64,000 nucleotides of DNA, taken from contig NZ_CP031220.1 of NCBI RefSeq assembly GCF_003346775.1, positions 62,001-126,000 on the forward strand. The letters are read 5' to 3'. Each line of letters begins with the position of its first letter. The first letter of the stretch is position 1. Below are positions 25,867 to 34,280 of the stretch, in pieces. This DNA is from Malaciobacter mytili LMG 24559 (GTDB taxonomy: Bacteria > Campylobacterota > Campylobacteria > Campylobacterales > Arcobacteraceae). Both the position numbers and the translations under genes were made by a program. The notes below the pieces were generated by a model that saw only the letters and a program-made list of their open reading frames with translations, was not told the origin of the DNA and did no database searches.

Positions 25867-27639
25867 TTAAAAATTTCTAACTTTTTTATTTTGAAGTTCT
25901 TGTTCTATTGATAAGAAAATTTCATTTAAGTCTTTTGAGTCTTTACTTTTATCAATTATTTTATCTATTTCTATTTCAATAGCTTTTTTTCTTTCTAATA
26001 AATCATTTTCAAATGCTAATACATCACCTACTTTTCCACTTATTTGTGATAAATCAGATATCTTACCTTTCAACATATTTAATAAGCTTCTTGCAATTTG
26101 AATAGAATTTTGTTCAGCTAAAATATTTTTTAAATATGCTGATAAATATGTCTCTTTATTTGAAACTTTTTCAATCTTTGTAATTATCTCAACATATCTT
26201 GTAGCATTTGGAACAACTAGTGGAATTGTTGTTGAAAATGAATTCGATTCTATTGTTGTACTTTTTAAATCATCATATATTGTTTTATATGTTGGCTCTA
26301 TATTTGTTTTTTTTCTAACTAGAGTTCTAATTGATTTAAGTGATTCATTATATGCCCCACTCCATGTTAGTTTTAAAGATTCTTTTGTACTTGTTGTTGT
26401 ATCTGATACAATACCTGAACCAACGTGTCTATCATCACTCTCTGCAAAATCATAGTAATACACTGTGTTATCATCTATATAACAATATCCATCTCCACAA
26501 TTTGATGTATTTGTTTGTTTTTTAATACCATATATTAAAGCATTTGCAGCATTTTCTGCACTTGAAATTACCGCAGGTATTTTTTTGAATTTTTGAGGTG
26601 TTTGTTCTTTCATATCCCCACTAGCAGTTTTTTTAAGTGAGTCTTTAATTAACTTAGTACTTATTTTGTATGAACCTTTTTCATAGCCTTTTTTACCTTC
26701 AAATGCTTCTGTTCCTGCAAGTACATTTGATTTATAACTATCAATGTCAACTGCTAAATCTCCAAAAAAAACTCTAGTAATTTTAATTAAATTTTTAAAT
26801 TCAGCTAAATCAGTTCCCGTTGCAACTGTTGTTGAATCTATTTTTCCATTGTCAAGCAGATTACTTAATTTATCTATAAATAGTTTATTCTCTGATTTAT
26901 CAGGAATTGGAATATTTGTATTAATAAATCTTGCTGCTGTAATATTTGTACTGTTTTTTGGTGGATTAGGTTTTGTAGAACCTAGCTTTTCCATACACTT
27001 TGCAGCAGGTGAAATTTCTCCATTTGGTCCTGGTGCTGTGCTTAAATTAGAACAATTTGTAAATTTGTCTATTTCTTTGAAAACCCCATCTAATCCAGTC
27101 ATTCCACTTTGAAGTGTATCACTAATTGGATTATCATTAATTGCATTATTTACAGTTTGCATAGCTTTATTACCTGAGATTGTTGATGTGGCAAGCATAG
27201 TTCCTATATTACAAGCATTTTGTAACATTCTTTGTATAGTTGCTGCCCAACTTCTTATTTTATTAAAAACATCAAATAATGCAGGTACCGCATATTGTAG
27301 TGCAATCATAGCACCCCAAGCTAATGATGCTCCTGCATCTTTTATTTGATCTTTTATTTCATTTAATCCAAGTAAACCAACAAAGCCCCCTTTTAATGAA
27401 ACTCCATTACATCCTACTTTAAATGAAGGTGTTTCATAAGTAATTAATGGTTGAAATTTATTAGAGCCATTAAATGTAAACTCGTAACTTCCTCCATAAT
27501 GATATTTAGTCCCCGTTGAAGGAGATTCCCATGTTCCTGAACTTGAACGATAATCAGTTATCATATCTTTTAAATCAGTTGCAAATACATTTGCAACTAA
27601 ACATAAGACAATGAAAAATGAAATTATTTTATTTTTCAT
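25867..27639 (-). CDS. traH: TraH, pilus assembly protein
   Basis: 590 aa from the ATG at 27639, which overlaps the upstream stop (ATGA) and has TTAGGAG in front. A start at 27669 would add a non-signal leader. A signal peptide ending near VFA is followed by the TraH hallmark CNGVSLKGGFVGLLGL and the helix KDAGASLAWGAMIALQY. A C-terminal coiled coil (about 520-595) is also typical. TraH sits in the periplasm or outer membrane and is needed for pilus extension and mating. It lies upstream of the DsbC-like gene. Confidence 0.9.
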   Translation of the reverse strand: MKNKIISFFIVLCLVANVFATDLKDMITDYRSSSGTWESPSTGTKYHYGGSYEFTFNGSNKFQPLITYETPSFKVGCNGVSLKGGFVGLLGLNEIKDQIKDAGASLAWGAMIALQYAVPALFDVFNKIRSWAATIQRMLQNACNIGTMLATSTISGNKAMQTVNNAINDNPISDTLQSGMTGLDGVFKEIDKFTNCSNLSTAPGPNGEISPAAKCMEKLGSTKPNPPKNSTNITAARFINTNIPIPDKSENKLFIDKLSNLLDNGKIDSTTVATGTDLAEFKNLIKITRVFFGDLAVDIDSYKSNVLAGTEAFEGKKGYEKGSYKISTKLIKDSLKKTASGDMKEQTPQKFKKIPAVISSAENAANALIYGIKKQTNTSNCGDGYCYIDDNTVYYYDFAESDDRHVGSGIVSDTTTSTKESLKLTWSGAYNESLKSIRTLVRKKTNIEPTYKTIYDDLKSTTIESNSFSTTIPLVVPNATRYVEIITKIEKVSNKETYLSAYLKNILAEQNSIQIARSLLNMLKGKISDLSQISGKVGDVLAFENDLLERKKAIEIEIDKIIDKSKDSKDLNEIFLSIEQELQNKKVRNF

Positions 27640-28361
27640 TTTAATGCTCCTAACCCACAAGTAGTACATTCCGTACTCTTTTTAATGTTGTTTTTTATTC
27701 CCATACTATTATCACAAGCATTTTTTATTGTAGGTTCTACATTTGGATTATTGCAAGCTGTATTTAAATATTTTTTTGCCTCTTCATAATTACCTGCAAT
27801 ATTTAATAAATTTGCAATACTAAAATCCAATGAAGATACATTTGTAATTTGTGATATTGGATAAGTTAAATCTAATGCTTTATGAACATATGGCATATTT
27901 GTAAATTTATAATCCAATACTATTCCATTATAAGTTACCGCTAATACTATTTTACTATTTGGATCAGTATTCTTACCTTTTAGTCCTTTCTCTAATAGCA
28001 ATAGAGCATTATCTAAATCACCAATCATTATATAATCTTCAATTAATGCTAATGATGCTAATCCATAACCCAAATTTAATGCTTTGTTTAAATAGATTTT
28101 TGCTTTTTCTTTATCAGCTTTTTTAAATGGAAAATCCTCTAAATACAATGCACCTAATGAAAAATATTTAGATTGATCACCTTGCGTTATTGCTTTTTTT
28201 AATAATGATTCAAGCTCCATGTAATCTTCATATGTTCTTATCTCTTTTTGTTCTTTTGTATCTACACTTATACCATTGTTTAAGTATGAGTTTGTAAAAG
28301 TTTGTGCAAATGTATAATTTACCAAAATCATAAAAATTAAACTACATTTAATTAGCCTCAT
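27636..28361 (-). CDS. secreted Sel1/TPR repeat protein, 241 aa
   Basis: A signal peptide (1-19) is followed by Sel1-like repeats (YFSLGALYLEDF, then units ending in KALNLGYGLASLAL, and later NIAGNYEEAKKYL). The C-terminus has CTTCG, a CXXC-like motif, plus three more Cys, in a context where disulphides are expected. The start overlaps the stop of traF and the stop overlaps the start of traH, so it is tightly co-translated with both. Likely a periplasmic scaffold. Not a known F gene. Confidence 0.6.
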   Translation of the reverse strand: MRLIKCSLIFMILVNYTFAQTFTNSYLNNGISVDTKEQKEIRTYEDYMELESLLKKAITQGDQSKYFSLGALYLEDFPFKKADKEKAKIYLNKALNLGYGLASLALIEDYIMIGDLDNALLLLEKGLKGKNTDPNSKIVLAVTYNGIVLDYKFTNMPYVHKALDLTYPISQITNVSSLDFSIANLLNIAGNYEEAKKYLNTACNNPNVEPTIKNACDNSMGIKNNIKKSTECTTCGLGALK

Positions 28362-29512
28362 TCATTACCCCCATTTGAATATTTATTTATTAATTCATCT
28401 ACACTTACACCAAACTTTCTTTTTATCTCTTCTTTTGCTTCATCTTCCCCTTTTTTAGTATCCCAGAAATCAGTGTCACTTAGCTTTTTATAATCAATTT
28501 CATTTATATATTCTAAGTAATTAAATACTTTGTCATAAAATAAAGAAGTATTTATTCGCCCCGTATGGATAGTTTGTGCTTTTATTGTTTTTGTATCATC
28601 ATCTTTTTTATACAAAATCACAAATGATGGACTTGTCAAAACATTTAATTCATTAAACTTTTCACTAGATATTTGTTTTTGAACTATATTCCATCTTTTT
28701 AAGTTATCTGCATAAATTAAATTCATAGTATCTTCAAATAAAGCTTTTGAAGCTTTATCTTTATAATAGAATTTATAATTTAACTCTGGTAGAGTAATTA
28801 ATAAATCTGCAATTCCACTTACAGATACTATGTCAAGATTTATATTTAATCCAATAAATATATTAATCTCAAATTTATCTTTTATTGAATATAAATATTT
28901 TTTCTTAATTTCAGGTAGGAGCTTTGCATTTGCAACACCTTTTGAATCATCGAAACTAGACCTATTTAAACTCATTACCCCACTTTCATTTCCAAATTGC
29001 TCTTGGGCAAATTGTATTGCATTTCCTGTATTAAATGCATGATTAAATAGTGCAGTTTGCCATTTTAAGTAATTTGCAGTTTTACTTAAATCATAAGGAT
29101 CTTTTAGAAATTCTTTTAATGCAGGTATTTTATTTACTTCAGGATGGTTCTCAATTAAACTTGCATAATCAAAACAATCATCAGTACTATTAGCTACACA
29201 TTTAGTACCATCTTTTTTAGTAATTACCTTTGGTTCTGGATCAAATTTTCTTTTTAATAAATCATAAATCTTATTTTGTATTTTTGTTTGTTTTTGATTT
29301 TCTTCTTTTATGATTTTTAAGTACTCTAATATCTTTTCTTCATTGCTCTTTTTGGCTTCTATTTGTTTATTTACTGTGCCTTCATAATAATCAAAACCTT
29401 TTGCTATATTATCTACACTTTTTTTATTCTCTATTTTATTATCAATTGGTCCTCCAATTAATAATCCAACAGGAAATAATAAAGAAACAATATATCTATT
29501 TATCATTTTCAT
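28358..29512 (-). CDS. traF: TraF-like periplasmic protein
   Basis: 384 aa. A short hydrophobic N-terminal signal is followed by a coiled coil (30-90). A segment with HPEVNKIPALKEFL and DPYDLSKTANYLKWQ matches the TraF pattern of a proline-rich lead into a helix bearing YL-x-WQ. The C-terminal 180 residues form a thioredoxin-like fold without CXXC, including the TSPSFVILYKK segment where a cis-Pro strand is expected. TraF takes part in pilus assembly with TraH. ATG at 29512 has AGGAG ten bases upstream; a second ATG six bases on is less likely. It overlaps the preceding lipoprotein gene. Confidence 0.65.
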   Translation of the reverse strand: MKMINRYIVSLLFPVGLLIGGPIDNKIENKKSVDNIAKGFDYYEGTVNKQIEAKKSNEEKILEYLKIIKEENQKQTKIQNKIYDLLKRKFDPEPKVITKKDGTKCVANSTDDCFDYASLIENHPEVNKIPALKEFLKDPYDLSKTANYLKWQTALFNHAFNTGNAIQFAQEQFGNESGVMSLNRSSFDDSKGVANAKLLPEIKKKYLYSIKDKFEINIFIGLNINLDIVSVSGIADLLITLPELNYKFYYKDKASKALFEDTMNLIYADNLKRWNIVQKQISSEKFNELNVLTSPSFVILYKKDDDTKTIKAQTIHTGRINTSLFYDKVFNYLEYINEIDYKKLSDTDFWDTKKGEDEAKEEIKRKFGVSVDELINKYSNGGNE

Positions 29513-29690
29513 TTAATTTCACTCCTGAGTACTCTATTACTTTTTTATCTACTAAAAAACTTTTTTCTTTTTTAGTATCAACAATTAATTTTGCAACTGC
29601 TTCTTTTGTCTTAATATCAATAAATTGTTGTTGATAATTACAACCTGTAATTGAAAAAATTAAAAACAGTCCTACTGTAAAAAATTTCAT
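29496..29690 (-). CDS. small lipoprotein, 64 aa
   Basis: A short signal sequence ends in a lipobox, SITGC, with Cys at position 17. The mature part of 47 residues is charged and probably partly helical. It overlaps the start of traF by 17 bases and the stop of the transglycosylase-like gene by four, so it is an integral operon member. Function unknown. Small lipoproteins in transfer operons are often exclusion or entry-protection factors or channel accessory parts. Confidence 0.55.
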   Translation of the reverse strand: MKFFTVGLFLIFSITGCNYQQQFIDIKTKEAVAKLIVDTKKEKSFLVDKKVIEYSGVKLNENDK

Positions 29691-30223
29691 AAATTTTGCT
29701 CCTTTTTTTGCTTATTCTGTAAAATATCAATAAGTATATTTTGATAATTTTTATTAAATTTTTCTGTTGAGGAATGATATTTTGCAAGGGTTTCATAGGA
29801 ATTGCCATACTTTTTTATTAATTTTTCCAAAAAGTTACAAGCTTTCATATAACTCTTTTCCAATATAAAATATTCTTCCAATTTATTAGATTTATGTGAT
29901 TTATAATGAAATTGATAAGGACCTAAATCTAAATTAGTGATCCCCAATGATATTAAATTATCTAAAATCAAAGTACAATTATTTATACTATAACAGTCCA
30001 ATGTTCTATTATCTAATTTTTTAAAATTATGATTCTTTAATAATTTACTATATTCCAATGAGTCATTAAATGATATTAAATATGGATATCCAACTTCTTT
30101 ATTTTTATGCTTTTCAGCTATTGCTATTAGTTCCATGACTTCATAGTCTACTGTACATTTTGAAAAATCTGTTGAACTCAAATTTGATATTATTATAACA
30201 AGAGATATTAATAATTTTAGCAT
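29687..30223 (-). CDS. lytic-transglycosylase-like protein with doubtful catalytic Glu
   Basis: 178 aa with a signal peptide (1-18). The body resembles the SLT fold of conjugation-associated muramidases: GYPYLISFN, then a helix, ITNLDLGPYQFHYK (the G-x-x-Q-F motif), a helix and LAKYHSSTEKFNKNY (the YHS motif). These enzymes cut peptidoglycan so the channel can cross the wall. The catalytic Glu normally lies in the helix before the YPY motif, but here it reads IAIAEKHKN, with a Glu one or more residues away from the usual place, so activity is uncertain. First gene of the distal operon; ATG at 30223 with AGGAC upstream. Confidence 0.55.
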   Translation of the reverse strand: MLKLLISLVIIISNLSSTDFSKCTVDYEVMELIAIAEKHKNKEVGYPYLISFNDSLEYSKLLKNHNFKKLDNRTLDCYSINNCTLILDNLISLGITNLDLGPYQFHYKSHKSNKLEEYFILEKSYMKACNFLEKLIKKYGNSYETLAKYHSSTEKFNKNYQNILIDILQNKQKKEQNL

Positions 30224-30359
30224 TATAGTCCTATTTTATATTTTTAAAAAACATTTATATTTATTAAATATTATTTATATAATAATTTTCAAATTCTATA
30301 ATAATAAATTTAAAATAAATCTTAATAGAAATATAATTCAATTTTAAAGTCCTATAACT

Positions 30360-30388
30360 TTGACATTTTTTGTCATTTTTATTATATT
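30360..30388 (+). promoter_or_regulatory. sigma70-type promoter for the RHH gene with embedded inverted repeat
   Basis: TTGACA at 30360-30365 and TATATT at 30383-30388 are separated by 17 bases. The -35 overlaps a TGACA-TTTTT-TGTCA inverted repeat (30361-30375) that could be an operator. It lies in the gene-poor stretch 30224-30506 between the divergent transglycosylase and RHH genes. Confidence 0.55.
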
Positions 30389-30428
30389 TTTATTAAGAAT
30401 ATTTGATATAATATTATGCAATAATGAT

Positions 30429-30475
30429 TTTAGGTATTTGATAATCTTGTATAAAAAGATAGATTATTACCTAAA
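30429..30475. repeat. large inverted repeat in the divergent region
   Basis: The right arm AGATTATTACCTAAA (30461-30475) pairs with the left arm formed by TTTAGGTA (30429-30436) and ATAATCT (30441-30447). A 4-base bulge interrupts the left arm and a 13-base loop separates the arms. It lies 32 bases before the start of the ribbon-helix-helix gene. It is a candidate binding site for that protein, or an oriT hairpin. Confidence 0.5.
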
Positions 30476-30506
30476 TATAATTTTTTTATTAAAGAGGATA
30501 TTATGT

Positions 30507-30992
30507 ATGGCAAATGAATTTAGACAAACTTCAATTACAATACCAAAGGATATTTATAATAATTTAGAAACTTTATTAAATTCAAGTACTACTTATAAAA
30601 ATTTAAGTCCACTTATTGCACGAATTTTAAAAGATTTCTTTGATAATGCTAATTATTTAAAAGAATTCTTACAATTAGATGAAAACACAATGTTAATCTC
30701 TTCTAAAATTTATAGAGAAATTGAAAATATTTCCCCTGTCGGTTTAAATTCAAGAGTACAAAAAAAACAAGTTAAACTTAAAAAAATTGGTAATATTGAT
30801 TATGTAATTATTGATGAAGATAATTTCAAAAATGTTTATTTAAAAGTTGCAGTACTTATTAAAAATGTTAAAGAAATGGGACTAGGTATGATTGAAATGA
30901 ATAATAGAATTCACGAATTGGAAAATACTGTATCTGAATTAACTGAAACTGTTGCTCTATTAAAAGAGTTAATAGAAAATAAGAAAAATTGA
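30507..30992 (+). CDS. ribbon-helix-helix DNA-binding protein with coiled-coil tail
   Basis: 161 aa from the ATG at 30507, chosen because AAAGAGG lies nine bases upstream and the RHH fold begins at once; the open frame extends upstream to 30360 without support. The first 45 residues (RQTSITIPKDIYNNLETLL, then a helix ending in LIARILKDFF) form a ribbon-helix-helix unit. The C-terminal 45 residues are a coiled coil. It is the only plus-strand gene within the transfer region, lying between two minus-strand tra blocks. It could be a TraY-like relaxosome accessory protein or an operon repressor, with the inverted repeat upstream as target. Confidence 0.65.
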   Translation: MANEFRQTSITIPKDIYNNLETLLNSSTTYKNLSPLIARILKDFFDNANYLKEFLQLDENTMLISSKIYREIENISPVGLNSRVQKKQVKLKKIGNIDYVIIDEDNFKNVYLKVAVLIKNVKEMGLGMIEMNNRIHELENTVSELTETVALLKELIENKKN

Positions 30993-30998
30993 CTAATA

Positions 30999-31021
30999 CC
31001 CAATCACTAAAGATGATTGGG
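30999..31021. terminator. bidirectional hairpin between convergent genes
   Basis: CCCAATCA and TGATTGGG form an 8-bp stem around a 7-base loop. It lies in the 31-base gap between the plus-strand RHH gene and the minus-strand AAA+ gene and probably serves both transcripts. Confidence 0.65.
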
Positions 31022-31023
31022 AA

Positions 31024-32388
31024 CTAATATGCTATTTCAAGATTCACTTTTTGTTGATTTGTTTTATACTCTAATAATGTTTTATTAATTTTTAACCACT
31101 CTTCTAACATAACAATCTTCTCTTTAATATCTTTTTCTAACTCTTTTATTAATTCTTCTATTTTTGGTGTAAATACTTGATTTGTTTTATTAACAAAAAA
31201 TATATTATTCTCAAACAACTTATTTACTTGTTCAACAACATTTCTAAATGAGTAAAGTTCATTTTTTATAACTTCTAGTAAATAGCTACATGAACTTGAA
31301 ATCAAATTGATATTTTCATAATTTGTTAAATATTCTTCTTTATTATTAATATCAAATATTTTTTTATAATAAATTAAATTAATGTAATTATTATTCAATT
31401 CCAATTTTATTTCCTTGAAATCAGAATTAATTGTATTTATTACATTTTCTAAATATTGTTCATTTCTAAATATATAGTTATAGAAAATTTTATCTACTCT
31501 CTCTTTTTCAGTTTTATTATGCCAAGAAGTAAACAATAGTAATATAAAATCTGATATATCAATATAACTTCTACCATTTAAATAAGCAACAATTTTCATA
31601 AACTTTACTGTTCTTTTATACTTTCTATCTGATGTTTTAACTTCTGATTTAATAAATTCTTGTGTAATATCTATAAATCTTTCAACTAAGATTTTGTCAA
31701 ATATTACCTTATCTGATTCTTTATATATAAAATCTATATCCTCTTTTGAAAAATATTTTGTTAAAATTGGTTCTTGTATAAAATCATTTAAATATAATTT
31801 TTTTCTATTCTCTCTTTCTGCTATTGCTTTCACTACTACCCAAAAATCAAATCTATCCACATATGGAGCCATAAACTTATCTTCTGGATACTCATTTGAA
31901 GCAGCAAAGAAACAATTTATGTCTGTCTTCTTTTTCTCTCCATCCCCATATGTATATGTTCTATCTATTAGTACTTCTAATAATCCACTTAACTTTCGTC
32001 CCTTGATTTTAAACATTTCATCTATAAAAATACTAAAAGCTTCTAACAACGAACCCTTTGTATTAATTTTTAATTCACCTTCGTTTGTCGTATAAATTCT
32101 TCCAAATAACTCCTCTGTTGTTGTATCCTCTTTACCTACAATTTGCCATAATTTTTTCGCTCCTGAAATAATACTCCCGAACATATCAATTACATAGGAT
32201 TTACCTACACCTCTTTCACCTATTAAAAAAGTATTTGCCTTTGCAAAATATGTAAGGGCAATTATTCTTATTAATTCCTCTCTTTCAATAGCTCTTAATT
32301 CCATTTCTTCAAATAGTTTTCGTAGTTTATCTTTATATTCTTTTGCTTTTGTCATATCTATTATTGTACTAATTTCATTATTACTCAT
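31024..32388 (-). CDS. MoxR/RavA-type AAA+ ATPase
   Basis: 454 aa. The N-terminal AAA+ module has Walker A GERGVGKS at 57-64, Walker B SIFIDE at 119-124, sensor 1 in FFAASNE and an Arg-containing DRFDF motif, in the arrangement of the MoxR branch. The C-terminal 200 residues are helical, with a coiled coil near the end. MoxR ATPases act as assembly or metal-insertion chaperones, usually with a VWA partner, and no VWA gene is next to it. It follows the coupling-protein gene by 8 bases, so it may remodel the coupling or relaxosome complex. Not part of classical F operons. It is the last gene of the proximal block. Confidence 0.75.
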   Translation of the reverse strand: MSNNEISTIIDMTKAKEYKDKLRKLFEEMELRAIEREELIRIIALTYFAKANTFLIGERGVGKSYVIDMFGSIISGAKKLWQIVGKEDTTTEELFGRIYTTNEGELKINTKGSLLEAFSIFIDEMFKIKGRKLSGLLEVLIDRTYTYGDGEKKKTDINCFFAASNEYPEDKFMAPYVDRFDFWVVVKAIAERENRKKLYLNDFIQEPILTKYFSKEDIDFIYKESDKVIFDKILVERFIDITQEFIKSEVKTSDRKYKRTVKFMKIVAYLNGRSYIDISDFILLLFTSWHNKTEKERVDKIFYNYIFRNEQYLENVINTINSDFKEIKLELNNNYINLIYYKKIFDINNKEEYLTNYENINLISSSCSYLLEVIKNELYSFRNVVEQVNKLFENNIFFVNKTNQVFTPKIEELIKELEKDIKEKIVMLEEWLKINKTLLEYKTNQQKVNLEIAY

Positions 32389-32396
32389 ATTATCCT

Positions 32397-34265
32397 CTAT
32401 TCAATTTTTTCTTCTATGAAATTCTTTTCTACACTTTTTAATCTTCTCTCAATTATTGCTACTTGGTTGTATAATTCCTCATATTCAAGTTTTGGCATTT
32501 CAACATTGATACTACTTGGATCTTTTTGATAAGGGAATGTTACATAATATTTTTTACCATAGTGTTTTATAAACCCTTCACCAATTCCTAAGTCATCCAT
32601 ATCTGACGAGGATACTAAATCTCTATCCTCATAGACAACTGTACTTCTTCCACCTGCATTATCATTTTCTTTCATAGCTACATTTATTGCTACCTTCCTT
32701 TTCCCAAATGATTCTGCACACTCTTTTCTTGAGCCCTCACTCCCTTGTTTCATATAAATAGGAGTTGCAGTATTATCTTGTACAATGTCTGCTAAAGTAT
32801 CTCCCAATTTAAATTTAATATCACTTCTTGACTGATAAAATGCACCAATTGTCATTCCTAATTGTCGTGCTTTATTATATATTTCCTCAATACCAGGGAA
32901 CATCATTGGTTTTGCTTCGTCAACAATTAAACCAAATCTTCTATCTACGCCTCTTCCTGATGTACCAATTGTCCCATATAATGATAAATACATTCTTGTA
33001 TATATCTTTATCATCATTTCTGATATTTTCTCAAAATTCATTGGAGCAGGTTGTAATATAATAATTACACCCTCTTCATCTCTTATTCTTTGAACTATTG
33101 GATTTATTCTTATATCACACATAATACTCCCAATTGGTCCATATGCTATTTGTGATAATATAATTGATAACGAGTCACCAACTTTTTCAAAAAATGCTTT
33201 TTCTTTTGTTACCATTGAGTGTAATAATCCAATTGCTTCTTCTTTTATTTGTCTAAGTTCAAACTCATTTTCTAATGAAGCTATTGGATAATCTTCTACT
33301 AATTGTTTTAGTTCCACTAATCTATCGTAGTTAGAAAAATATGCTAATTCTCTAAAAGTTATTAAAGTTCTATTAAAAGGAGATATCATATGTTTTACAT
33401 TTGTTTTTTCTAAATCTTTTAATGAAATTTTACTTATATCAGGTAATATATTTACACCATCATCATGTAATATTTCAGTGTTTTTATGCTCTTTAAAATT
33501 GTTATATTTTATTACTTCTTTCTCTATTGACCGACTTATATCTTCTTTTGAATAAGCTGCTTTTTCTAAAAATTCTGTTGAAGTTAATATACCTTTTATT
33601 GTTCTATAGACTTGTCCTGAATAAAATTGATCGTTTGATGAAACTACTCCTGCGGATGGAACTGCAATCGCTGATATTAATGATGCAATTTCATCAGTAC
33701 TCATAGCATAAATCGGATTACCTTTATCTGATAAATCTGGAAATGCAGACATTATTCTCATTACTGTATGATTTCTATTTGCTTCTGCTGCAAAGTCATA
33801 TACCCATTGTGCTACCTCTTGTCTTTCCCCTCCTTTGGGATCTACTACCATCAAAGACCACCCAAACTTTGTCATTTGACGTATCATTGATGCCATTAAT
33901 CTTGATTTTCCATAACCTGATGTTCCATAAACTTCGAAATGGTTGTGTAGGTTCTTCCAAGGCAAATATAATAATTCTTGTTCTAAAGAATCTGATTCTA
34001 AATTTATGGCAACTCCTATCCACAATCCCTTTTTTACATTGTAAAAATATTTTTCATAATCTATGAAAGTTTCTTCTAATATTTTTCTCTCATATTGTAG
34101 TGCCTTTAATTTTTGTTCTGTTTTAAAATCTTTAATATTATATTTTTCAAAATTGTCTTCAATTTCTTTAATATCTTTAACAATTTGCATAATATCTCTA
34201 TTTAATTTTAAATACTCATTGAAAATATTCTCTCTACTAGTGAAATACTTTGATAAAAAACTCAT
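32397..34265 (-). CDS. traD: TraD/VirD4-family coupling ATPase without membrane anchor
   Basis: 622 aa. Walker A GTSGYGKS lies at 114-121, with MVVDPKGG just after it. Walker B, GLIVDEAKPMM, is followed by ARQLGMTIGAFYQSRSD, the TraM-recognition-type region of coupling proteins. Coupling proteins link the relaxosome to the channel and pump DNA. The first 100 residues are a soluble coiled coil rather than the usual two membrane helices, so it must be recruited through partners. It follows traC by 15 bases and precedes a MoxR ATPase gene. A HerA-like origin cannot be excluded. Confidence 0.75.
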   Translation of the reverse strand: MSFLSKYFTSRENIFNEYLKLNRDIMQIVKDIKEIEDNFEKYNIKDFKTEQKLKALQYERKILEETFIDYEKYFYNVKKGLWIGVAINLESDSLEQELLYLPWKNLHNHFEVYGTSGYGKSRLMASMIRQMTKFGWSLMVVDPKGGERQEVAQWVYDFAAEANRNHTVMRIMSAFPDLSDKGNPIYAMSTDEIASLISAIAVPSAGVVSSNDQFYSGQVYRTIKGILTSTEFLEKAAYSKEDISRSIEKEVIKYNNFKEHKNTEILHDDGVNILPDISKISLKDLEKTNVKHMISPFNRTLITFRELAYFSNYDRLVELKQLVEDYPIASLENEFELRQIKEEAIGLLHSMVTKEKAFFEKVGDSLSIILSQIAYGPIGSIMCDIRINPIVQRIRDEEGVIIILQPAPMNFEKISEMMIKIYTRMYLSLYGTIGTSGRGVDRRFGLIVDEAKPMMFPGIEEIYNKARQLGMTIGAFYQSRSDIKFKLGDTLADIVQDNTATPIYMKQGSEGSRKECAESFGKRKVAINVAMKENDNAGGRSTVVYEDRDLVSSSDMDDLGIGEGFIKHYGKKYYVTFPYQKDPSSINVEMPKLEYEELYNQVAIIERRLKSVEKNFIEEKIE

Positions 34266-34280
34266 AGATACATCCTATTT

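Noticed and set aside
30360-30506. N-terminal extension of the RHH protein
   Set aside because: It covers the promoter and the inverted repeat and lacks a ribosome site; the RHH fold starts at 30507.
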